This document shows, piece by piece, positions 38,001-46,100 of a DNA stretch of 64,000 nt. The DNA is from Jannaschia seosinensis (GTDB lineage: Bacteria > Pseudomonadota > Alphaproteobacteria > Rhodobacterales > Rhodobacteraceae): positions 1 to 64,000 of the forward strand of contig NZ_CYPR01000196.1 in the NCBI RefSeq assembly GCF_001408515.1, read 5' to 3'. A model generated the notes under the pieces. That model did no database searches, had not been told where the DNA came from, and was given only the letters and a program-made list of their open reading frames with translations. The stretch's first letter is position 1, and every line of letters starts with the position of its first letter. Position numbers and translations under genes: made by a program.

Positions 38001-40155
38001 CTTTGCCGCGCTGACCACCGGCGAAAGCTATGCCCGCACGCCCGATCAGAACGGTCGCGTCAGCGTGTTCATGATCGACCAGTCCCGCCTTGGCCGCGAG
38101 CGGTATTTCGCGATCCGGCCGTTCGGGCGTTATGTGTCTATCGAACAGGCGGCCAATGGCGGCGGCGAACGTCCCGTCACGCTGGAAGGTGCGCTGCATA
38201 CTGACTGGCAGCGTCAGTTCGCCTCGGTGTCGCTGCCGCGATCTAAGCCCTTGGACCCGCCCGCTATCCTGTCCACCGCCCGCGCCGAGTCCGACGAAAT
38301 CCGGCAAACGCGAGGCGTGGAACTTGTCGTCGCGCGCACCGCCGATCAGATCGTTTCCACCGCGAACCTGCGGGCCGAGCGGGCACTGCAGGGTGCGTGG
38401 ACCGGCCTGGAACTGCGCGCCAGCTACCCCGCGCTGGATATCGCCCGCGCTTTATTGGGGAACAAGGACTTCGAGGCCTTCGAAGACTTTGACGACTGCG
38501 ATTTTGGCGCCGACACGATGAAGCCGGGTGACATGAGCATCATGACGCCCGAGGACCTCGCACGGCTGGGCGAACGCGCGCCCGACGCCTGGCGCGGCGC
38601 GATCCGGTACGAAGTGGCTGGCGCCCCGCCGTTCTTTGATCTGATCGCGATGGTGCACCAGTCGGCGGGTGTCGTGGTCTCGGACGTCTCTGCGGTGCCG
38701 CTGCCTTCGTCCGGTGCCGTGCTGCGCTTGCCGCCGCGCGAGAAGGGCGGCGGCGTGCGGCACCACGTCCCGGCGAAAGTTCCGACGTGGCGTTTCGATT
38801 ACGTCGAGGACGACGGCACGCTGAAGGCACAGGTCACCTTCGACCTTCCCATGGTGCGCAATATCGATCTCATGCCGGACGTCGACATCACCGCCTGGAC
38901 GGGCGACGACCCCGCCAAGGTCGCCACCGTCTACCGGCTGCCGGATGCGCAGGCGAGCTATCGTATCAGCACCCTGGCCCCGGACCTCGCCACAGCCACG
39001 CCGCTTATCGAGGTGCTGCCCGCGCAGGAGGTCAAGAACCCATTGGCCAGTCTCTATCACCCGATGCTCCTGTCCAACAGCTTCGACGCGGTGGCAAAGA
39101 CAGTGACGCTGTCAGGGCAGAAGCCTGAACCTTACTGGAACTGGCGCCTGAGACTGACCGCCACGCTGCCCTCTGGAAAAGCACCGGAGGAGATCCATCT
39201 GCCCGATCCAACTGCCGATGGCAAAGGCGGCTTCACCAACCTTCCGACCGATTTCGACGCAGAGGTGTGGCTGCTTTGGGCCCCGCAGCGGACGTTCGAA
39301 TTCATCGTCGAAGACCTGGATGGAGTGGCCGATCTGGTAAGTGCCCTAACAGCCTATGACGATGTGCCCGGAGTGGCCAAGATGATCACGGACCTGACGG
39401 CCGCGGGCGAAGGGGACAAGATCACCGCGGCCCTCCCGCTCGGTCTGGCGCCAGACGTGTCGGGGGTCACGGGCGCGGGCGCGACCGAGGGCGCGTTCAC
39501 CTTTCCCGACAAGCTGGAGGCCGGGATCCCCGTTTCCGCCGCGCGGCGCAGCCGCGGTTGGGCGGAACACCTGCCCGGCAAGACCCGCGACCTAGTGAAC
39601 CGGATCATGAGGGCCCTTGGTGAGCTTCGCCGCCGGCAGTTGCCGACCGGCAAGTCGGGACTGACCGCCGTCTACCGGCGGACCGAGGTCAGTAGCAAGA
39701 TCAGCGGTCTAGCCGCGCCCTACGCGCATTTCCGGTTGCTGCGCTACAAAGCGGATGACGGCACAGGGATCACGGACTCGCAGTTGCTTACTCTGATCGA
39801 CGCGCTGGAGGCGGCGCCGAGCAGCGACGAGCGCATTCGGGCACGGGCGCTGGACACCCTGGAACTTGCGCAAACGCCCGCCGCCGAGGTGACGATCGTC
39901 TGGCCGGTGGCGGACAAAGCTGTCGCCGTCAAGGACCTGACCAGCGCGGCGGTTTCGGATTCGATCTTCGCCGGTGTTCACTGGCTTCCGGACCGGGCAG
40001 AGCAGGACAACGTGCCCGCAAAGATAAAGGACATCGTGCGTGGCGCCATCCGCGAACGGGTGATCGGCGAAGGCGCGCGGCTGCGGCTATCGGCCTACCG
40101 CGGCAACGCGCAGGCCGACACGGCGCTAATCGACCTGACTCTCGGCACGGAGTAA
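29083..40155 (+). CDS. Giant protein A (3,690 aa), unknown function
   Basis: One uninterrupted gene of 11 kb. ATG 29083 (MAEIQIFGDG) follows GGAAGG. No signal peptide or clear transmembrane segment is seen. Residues 1-1525 alternate short hydrophobic strands and turns, suggesting a long beta-rich structure, and contain no cysteine. An amphipathic helical patch lies at about 397-460 (FLDRLARLLAAVLRYMARAV) and a Gly-rich beta segment near 1430-1497. A Pro/Ala-rich linker spans 1527-1566. Later parts include fibronectin-III-like stretches near 1876-2040 and 2488-2600. No domain could be named. It could be an extended scaffold, a lipid-conduit-like protein or an adhesin. Confidence 0.85.
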   Translation: MAEIQIFGDGAVTVVLVAEISASSARVTGLIVRLAGNEATVTLAEAIENIHVKLLFFENEDGKFGPPRDELPSIKEAAALGLAAARAKLRAELASVEIREKGIFGFPAGFAKASMSIRFADSADGSLGFRLDARTRLDVSAQFALEQYAMVTANAELEARITVASEDVLASLELLVPTLPNLGFKLRDVALPTLSFYDLNGVDIKIGSLTALKLPLPEWLPNISVEGGAPFTVSADAGNGAFGLNATTDIDVLLDSNEIAKIEDFAISLDGGTIKVAGKVTAEHDTPINKRFEFGGGDLPVRVQVAVKNVTAAFDGGAGALAVTWTFEEIAVEATDDPGARIAVALDLVTVTTLSSGETSWDAANAKLLDLGADVTFEVPDLNIIDGLMNLRLGFLADAAGALAEFLDRLARLLAAVLRYMARAVGAVTGLLSEVAKALAGLLADGLRKLLELLDKVGDVVTLELRLDAATLRPLQVVVLPVNADPKPVDIGSSLLRVTADHRFVPGMILDFVNHWQGLALLREPDLNVNPQVTISTDLWLGSDTDEAGTIPVESPDPLISVSATAKDPNAAEAIVIAALSRGRGKFFQTFGAERKKAEKNKNGVITFTSVGAISDLKALSTDNFLFKLDAERLKNKITALMPQGPPESGSDKLAQFIDIEEFTFDPDSAPKFKGNLKVRIRIPTTGNNEILIPLEISAVLDIETLELTLDADEEIIIQSKAIDEVIYGFGLILAPVGYDKDKTVVGDLFKIGFKKGDLSLELAAGAKALLSYDQLSGDGASLAFEATEFAIDRGGLDLIARVMADRPVRLGGLDQPFRFNRGSISIQGGVLQGGTISGYGPMPPALIGEAKAEIDLVFGRRNGNLALVAANAKLEKEGEPLYSTGTRFRVVLDALGLGFVDPVVGPTQFYFQLWGSASFEPEIGAFDGGLLENLKSVAIRLEGAPLTGDGRELIKHISFLVELDPPLREKLFEIFKFEIRGIAFYPASKAWPDNPPAIGIAGQISFLEAGDVVSSEISFHEILIALPEPGGDLPLPRIRADGLSMLLRIGGVAQVEATALAVDGSIPSLYAPVALPADVTAKGFLASGRIDIVGLGAFGGAMGVLELKKNNQVKHAMFIYGQAEKLTERIDTPIGPLFIREVGFGFGKNYTLSALAGADEAKTPRELVTTLDRLSKVQGNLTNFNAWTPQFDKDALTLALRGMISVAATSTSSASYDADGEAKVSNPLLMDIVLALRTDLTFFVNVRGWLATNYNDWFIAPSGAEFKERPTLRGYLYFSVPRKEFLARFLSDPTGIVGKHPELPDALVKAIEGTRFAATLYIRPGLYHTELGWPYELGFELGKPTDNFYLSLSAGLVFRIEDATMLYGVAFKASGLMQFGGEVGNANFGASATARADFLLGARFIAYLAPLNPRDTLFYGEVYLGLTLKFSVSVWLSFKVFRKRFTLRIGFSIGLTIEIAAEVVLSGQGLGARVYASVGVQGFGRSLSVGVGFSFGDSALDRARGRVARFMQLGLGIDPPREETLLAPAPAAEPARSERAKEADRSISERHPPQPPNAPLPDPVTVEPAKGRQIEGTDFWAVLLHAGKDPNGEDTYLIQLIPRDHSERVRDTATFYAEPWFIKDQKEGAKTAGATKGRTEGDYKIKLTTDIDGLKYFGRLAEGDPKAPATLTAIKKDVELQLFANLARPVGETENGDLDLNFLLTECFLAHPDSVPGELAEFGFGESLPVQHTHPDAFVDIPPRQSRDNQAQRFAATDPVLEASVIAEEKRSALINKIGESAFALAERARDRSGAEDAVRLVQETETLNAVDFGLTFLLKASNLDLFEKDGKARLELYKRVGDYSAGNEPDWDFVKCSVELLNHPDESFEATEPRLDDARVELADDGYRLYWDLEPAFGSSAELGFAKDPETRLAFYEIERSFEGADIAMTAQFRTKSATPQQHNFDPVTNTVVVSRSRAALHLTDDLSQGGVPEALRAQLFGTPLPKGASARAIWTAAFGASPQASVVYKVTAVDVLGTRTGLRVLERTIARPPLDVRPPLSVELAVSFEGELPKLQQDADPQIDLTLIYEDVEHFAAAQDQPLQLRVRSHTLLGGGEYGADAVDDAKSRPGQADIDTKRERDVDLFLVPDGGGALKVKLGLAEGASSKGLPKDRRYNLTLVPNGTAVADPALELRRALHIPKTAGTAQDLRACRAFLRSFGKLYIDPTPWLYVETLLRAEKTVPQADSVEEVREFAAVVEALETPLSLPFLALEQNQIERNAGRLELVYPVEGAELKHLAEQAGPVVTRRRLDPERRAAIRLDFNASGARLAKASGTRLASLVAGYDVFVVDPARLRSLGGKDGPTADQVAAEARKRTTVKVLPRTLAGTSPSALPDTRSIEVRYPSDTARTDPEQLNGRTHAPWFSAAESLVAFPRRCLRRSLFPAPEEAMISELLAERKVRKIDFALTPLPGGLPDEPLSRAKWLANAPVEVKRDIAHPNAEKPAPKVKATAESDGDIITWTYESDDDITVAEVRAILRGLVIQPDEVVEDAYRAWRASGSNPGLANQFRLRVAITATDDQGSAAESHTEVDLASSLHPVLADTLDALNYMPYDEKTAGAVYRAFEVVREPVPPLETDGLDTFLDARAPSADPYGWGVLRAMGLAEGVRIYDVDRAQFLKGQALFDHVDRVLTEALKRYDVAPLGHPFVELVDVPDDFMGISSFDGRAEAPAEDTQRIRAGDTSILQIGLRPHADRLSVPEPPVRYLVCSRVDDKALAPEKLTFPADQGSALIDTVGLPLEQGAGAARFAVGNASSIVFPGQPELRIPGGAQIYYDRLSRLVKGRPAVLIRVAAVETGFKFGAFRDALQQAIDPARLTISPWIDTLDDWTDTRDKEGTLGGNPFDVFPPLDGALLRVMLDLPIAGSSDETQASRFKSWLPPRHNPANDSAAFDATAFAARFGAWSERFLRHGAAIKGRGAATSHIGFAFAALTTGESYARTPDQNGRVSVFMIDQSRLGRERYFAIRPFGRYVSIEQAANGGGERPVTLEGALHTDWQRQFASVSLPRSKPLDPPAILSTARAESDEIRQTRGVELVVARTADQIVSTANLRAERALQGAWTGLELRASYPALDIARALLGNKDFEAFEDFDDCDFGADTMKPGDMSIMTPEDLARLGERAPDAWRGAIRYEVAGAPPFFDLIAMVHQSAGVVVSDVSAVPLPSSGAVLRLPPREKGGGVRHHVPAKVPTWRFDYVEDDGTLKAQVTFDLPMVRNIDLMPDVDITAWTGDDPAKVATVYRLPDAQASYRISTLAPDLATATPLIEVLPAQEVKNPLASLYHPMLLSNSFDAVAKTVTLSGQKPEPYWNWRLRLTATLPSGKAPEEIHLPDPTADGKGGFTNLPTDFDAEVWLLWAPQRTFEFIVEDLDGVADLVSALTAYDDVPGVAKMITDLTAAGEGDKITAALPLGLAPDVSGVTGAGATEGAFTFPDKLEAGIPVSAARRSRGWAEHLPGKTRDLVNRIMRALGELRRRQLPTGKSGLTAVYRRTEVSSKISGLAAPYAHFRLLRYKADDGTGITDSQLLTLIDALEAAPSSDERIRARALDTLELAQTPAAEVTIVWPVADKAVAVKDLTSAAVSDSIFAGVHWLPDRAEQDNVPAKIKDIVRGAIRERVIGEGARLRLSAYRGNAQADTALIDLTLGTE

Positions 40156-40160
40156 GAGAC

Positions 40161-43100
40161 ATGAGCCGACCCCTCCGCTCAATCCTCATCATCGGCCCGC
40201 GGTGGAAGGACGGCGCACTTTGGACTTTCGATGCCGATCTGTTCATGGAAGTTCCCAAAGCGAAAAAAGAACCGCTGGTCGAACACACTCCAACCTTGCG
40301 CGGACTTGGCGCACGGATCGAGGCCGAGACACGGGTGATCGGAGATCCGGTCGAACTGCACGAGCCGCCTCTTCTGCGCGGGCGACTGGACCTCGAGAAA
40401 CCCGCCTTCGTTCAGCTTCATGGCCCCAAGGATACGCCGCACGGGTTCCACGATGCCGTGCAGCCGACTGGCACCGGCCGTGCCGATGTGCTGCTCGCCC
40501 AGACAGAGCCATGGCCCAACCCTTGGGACTGGCATCACCAGCAAGAACGACCAAACCCCAAGAAACTGATCGTCGTGCCGGACCAGAGGCTCGTGGCCGG
40601 GCGTATTGCCTTGCGTGTTCCGCGGGCAAAGAAGAATAAAAATGGCCTAGCGGAGTTTCTGCATTACAGCCCGGGCAAACACACGATCTTTCAAGGCCAT
40701 CCTCTGGTCGGAGACGACGCTGGCAAGGGAACTGGGCCCTTGGTTCGCCTCGTCCCGGATGGGATTGAGATCGATGTGCGCCTTCCCCATCCCCTGATCG
40801 ACATTGTCCCGAACGTTCCCGATACGCTTCCGGTGCGAGTCCGCATCGAACCGGACGGCACCACCGGATTCCTCGCACGCCTAGTCGCCATCCTCGACAC
40901 CGATGGCCCGCCGCCAAACCTCTCCGCACTGTGGCAGAGGGCGTTCAACGCGCTCGAGGAGCAGGAGGCACCGCTGCGAGCGCAAGCCGATACCCGCGCC
41001 GCCGTGCCGCCATTTGCCTGGCAGCTGTCACAAGACAAGACTGGTCTGCACCTTTACGCGCTCGACAAGTCGGCGGATTGGCGCATCCGGGTAGATCCGT
41101 CGGTTCTGGCGCTGCGCCTGGAAACCGACACGCCGTTCGGTTCTGAAACGCCCGCCGTGGCGAGGTTGGACAGCCTGGACGCAGCGGGCTCGGCCGATCT
41201 GACATTGTGGCGAAAGGGAAAGAAGACGCATCTGGAGTTCCGGTCCGCCGCCAACCCCGATCCGTCCAAGGATCGGCCGGAAATAACGGCAACCTATGGA
41301 GGGGGCGAGAAATACGAGCTCAAGACGCTGGCCACGCCGTCCTTGGAGGTCTACGTCCCGATCGCCGAGGCAGGCGCCCGCCGCGCCGTGCCGGACACTG
41401 TGCCGGATTGGGCGTTTCTTCCGGTCAGAGACGGGACCCTGCAGATCGCCGCCGCCCCCTTCGTGCCCGAAGAACAGGCCAATCCGCTGCCCAGCGCATC
41501 CTCGCTGATCGGTAATTGTGTCTTCCGTCAGACGCATCTGGCAATGGCAGTCGACGGGGCAGAGGACGTGAACGTTTCGGTCAGTTGGACCGCCACCGCG
41601 GCTGGCGCCATCGCACTGAACTTCGCGGCCCCGTATGGGGCCCTGCGCGAAGCTCTGTGGTCGGCGGAAGAGGCGCCCACCAGCGAGCGGCTGCTGCCGA
41701 CCGGCCGCACTGATCCGGGCCATCTGCGCGAATTACCCGCGAGGTTCGGCTCCGGGATCGCGCGGAACGCCAGCCTTCAGCTGACGCCGACGGGCGGCGC
41801 GTGGAGCCTGACGCTGGACGGGACCATGGCACAGTCGATCCCCGCGATCCACTGGACCGCGATTGTCGGGCTGCCCCTGATCCCGGCCGTCCCGATGCTG
41901 GCCAGCGGCGCCGAGACGCGGCCGTCCGACATGCGGGCGGTGGTGCCCGTGGAACTGGATGGTATCATCCGCCTTGAGTCGGACGGTAGCACCGCGCTGG
42001 CAAAGGTCGCGAACGACCCCGTCAAGACGCCGTCCGTCACCTGGCCTTGGGTCGAAAAGGCGGATCTGCCTGCCTGGGGCGTGCCGTCGGTGAACTTCGT
42101 TTCACCCACGGCGCCGGGGCTTGACTATGCCTGGGCGCCCGGAACACGGCCCGGCCGGGACAGCTTCGACGTCTCTTTGCGCTTCGATCTACCGATCCTC
42201 GACGAGCTATATGCCCAACCCGACCCCGAAGCCGAGGCCGGCACCGCGGCCGACACGCCGCCGCCCCCGGCGCCGGTGACCGGAGTGCTCGATCTTGCGC
42301 AGATATCCCTGCTGTGGTCGCAGCGCGCCTTTGCCCTTGCCACGACGCGCACTCAAGGCGTGCGGGCCACAGCCTGGGCCGGCCACGGCGTGCCCGTGGA
42401 CGGCCCCATCGCACTGGCCGCGCCCTATAGTGCGGACGCCACGGTGACCTTTGTCCGCGACTATGCGTTCCCCTCGGGCAACCTGCCGCTGGGCGGTTAC
42501 AGCCTAACGTGGGATCGCGTGAAACCAACGCCCTTCAGCGGTGAGACGGCGCTGCTTGGCCCGATGGGCGGTGAGGATGAGCCGCTCGCACTGGGCCTCA
42601 CGGAGGAGGACGGGGCCCTGCATCCCAAGGGCGGCAAGGATGTTGCTACGCTGAAACTGGCCGGGTTTGCGCCCGACGCCTATCTCGACAAGAGTCTTGA
42701 GAACGACGATCCCACCAGTCTGTCCGATACGCGTGGCACCGCGATGGCGCGCGCCCGGACAACGAAGGACGGCGTGTCCCGCCCCGCCCGGTTCCGCGAC
42801 CGCGATGGGAACGGCAAGGTCCGGTCCAAAGGGCGCGATCTGGTGACGTGGAACGATGCAATTGTCGTGAAGGGACTTGGATCTGACGCCCTGTTCTGGG
42901 TGCGCGACCTGCCGCATGACGAAGACGGCGTGTTCGACGGCACGAAGAACCCCGTAGAGGGTCGGCTCGGTCCGGACCCGACCCCCTTCGCGGCCAGAGC
43001 CTTGCAGGATGCCTTATACGAATGGCGCCTGTTCGAACGGCGGGCTGAGATGGAGAGCGCCGATTTCTCGATCCGGCACAATGGGCTGACCTTGACGCCG

Positions 43101-46100
43101 CTGCGCCTGCTGCACGTCGGGACGAAGGAAATCTGCGTGCTGTGCCGCGCCAGCCTGGAGGGCCCGCTGACCGACCCGGAAACACGTGAAGCGTTCGGGG
43201 AGGAAACGCCCTACCGCATCGGACCGCTTGTCGAAATTAAATTCGGGCGAAGCGGCGGCAAGCTGGCCCTGGCCAAAGAGGCGCGGATCCGAGCGCTGGA
43301 GTCCGCCGGCGGCCTGGATCTGGTCCTTTCGGACAAGGACCCCGAACGCCTCGAATTTCCGCTGGTTGCCGCGCTGGTCCTGCGGCTGGCCGGGGCCACA
43401 AGCACCGTTGCGGACCCGGTGGGCTTGCGGCTTGCTGCGCAGTTGGGCGAGCTGAGTGACGATCCGGTTTTTCGCAGGATCGAGCTCTCGTTTTCGCTGT
43501 TTAACTACGACGTGACGCTTGCGATGGAGGTCGATGGAAAGGCGGCTCACCCGACCTATCAATTCACGCATCCCGACGCGCGCCCGGCGGACGGGGTCTG
43601 GATCGCCGCCGCCCGGCTGGAACAGGTCGGTCCTGGGACCTCCGGATGGCGACTGGATGTGACCCTCGACGCGCGGGTAGAGATCGGGACGCAAGGGGCG
43701 GATCGGCCGCACGTTTTGGACACGACCGGCGGCATGATCCGCTGGCTTGGCTACGAGGATACAGATCCGCCGGAAATACGGATCGATCACGCGCGCGGCG
43801 CGATCTGGCTTTACCTCGAACCGGGCGGCCTTTCCACGATGGCCAGTCCGATCGAGGGGATGATGCTGACGACAGTCGACGAATGGCGATTTAGCGCGGG
43901 CCTTGTGACCGGGACGGTTGCGGGCTCTGCAATTCCCGTCTGGCCACTCGCCTCCGGCTTGGTTCAGGCGCGCATGGCGGGCGAAGCGAACGGTGTGCAA
44001 GTGGCATTGACAAGCCACACGCGCTGGTCGGGCGAAACCCGCGACAGCGAGGTCCTGCTGACCCGCGAGGCGGTGAAGGACGGTGCGCTGAGGTTCCAGA
44101 AGAGCGGCATCTCCTGGGACCCGGACGGACTTTCGGTCAAGGCGCCCGGAAATCCTGCCAAGGCCGCGCGCGTGGAAACCCGAAACGTTGCGCCGATCCG
44201 GCACGATGTTAGCGTGTCACTGCGCGATAGCCCGATTCCCGTTACCGCGCTTGCCCGGGACGGCGCCACGGTCCGGCTGACGCGGTCCGTAGCGCTGGAG
44301 CTTCAGGTGCGCCACCGGCTGCTGCGCGACAACACCGAACTGGCGGCTTGGCGCAGCTTTGACAATGTGCAGTTGACCTCAGAACAGCTGTGGCAGCAGG
44401 ACTGGACGGGCAAGGCCTTTGGCCCGCGGTTCGAGGGCGGCCGCACGAGCTATCGCGGCGAGATCGACAAACGCCCCGAATATGCTGGCATCGGCGATCG
44501 GTCACTGATGCTCAGCGGATTCGACGATCCGCTGCTGCGCACCGACGGCCACGACACACGGTTGATCCTGGTCGGCGGCGGGACCTGCGTGTTCGTACAT
44601 CACAAGACGACCCATGCCTTCGGCCTGCCCTGGGCGATCGGCATGGACACCGGCGCGTCGGACCTGCCCAAGTCGTTCTGCGATCTGATGGTGTTCGGCG
44701 AAGGCGACGCGTGGAGAGCCCCCGTCGACGATGCGACACCGTTCGAGATTGCCGCCGATGCGTTGCCGCCCCTGGTTCAAGTACCGTCGAGTGTTCTGGG
44801 CAAGGCGGAGCTTGACGCCTTGTTGGCGACGAAACCGGGCATCGGCGGTGCGGCAGACCTCGTCTGGCCCAGCCTGCAAGCCTTTGTCGAACGCGACCCG
44901 GCGGATGCAAAAGTGGGGGACGTCAAGACTTGGCCGCTCTTCCTGCCATCGCTCGTCGCGTTGCAGCAGACGCTGAAGTACATCGATCCCGACAAGCGTG
45001 CGGACTGGCGCATTCTGTCCGTGCGCCACCGCGCCAATGCCTCGGCTGTCGCGCTGGCCTTCCCGCATGAATCGATTGCCGCGCCGCCCGCCGCGCTGGA
45101 ACGGGCAACCAAACTGCACTTGGTGGCGCTGGACAAAGGCAGGGCGCCCCGCTTCTTCGCCCTGAATGTTCCGCCGGATATCGCCGAGATCGACACCGCG
45201 TGGGACCTGCTGGGCCCATCCCGCCTAGCCGACCTAGCCGAGGCGCAGATCACCGATGCCGTGGCGGTCGGCTTGGCGTTGCTGGGCCGCAAGACCGGTA
45301 CCGGCGGCGAAGATGGCAAGGAGCCCGATATCCGGGTGCGCGATGTGCGGCCGGTGCCAATCGACCGCGCGGACAACCCTTTTGGCAGGGAGCAGTCGCA
45401 GCTCTTCGATGCGCATCAGCAGGTCTATCCCTCTCCCGCGCTGGGCTGGCCTGAAGCTGTTGACGCGCAAGGTGCGGCGCGGTTTGCCATGGATGGCCGC
45501 GTCGACGCGCCTGTGATCTCGTCCAAAGCCGGGCTGGCAGGGCGCGTCGCAGTTCTATCGACCGGCTCCGCGGTGGCGACACGGGCCGACAGGGCGCGCT
45601 ACCTCGTCACGCAAGCGCGCGTGGTCTTCCACCATGGCGACGAGTTCGACAAGGTCGCGCTGCGGGCGCCGCCTGCGCGGCATTTGGCGGTTCTGTCCCC
45701 CCGGGCGCGCACTCCGATCCGCGAGGCCCGGGAGGAGGCGCTGCAACAGGCAATGGCCAAGTCTGCCGAAGACGGCAGCACCTCCACCAATTCGCTGCTT
45801 CCCGCGACGATGGGGGTAATTCCCGCGATCTACTCCCGCGCACTGATCGGAGAACGGCCCGGCGTGCATGAGACCTTCATCGACGCTCTCCTCAGCGACG
45901 GCAACCGGTCCGATCTGATCGACCGTGGCGCGCGGGGCGCTGGACGATCGGCGGTCCTATCGCCAGTCTTGGCGCGGCAATTAAGAACCCCGCGCAGTCC
46001 CGCGCTGCCCGAAGATCCAAATTTCGATCTGACTTCGCGCCGGCGCACCTATGTTTCGCTGTTCGACCGTACCGCGCCGGGCGGTCTGGCCCTGCCTATG

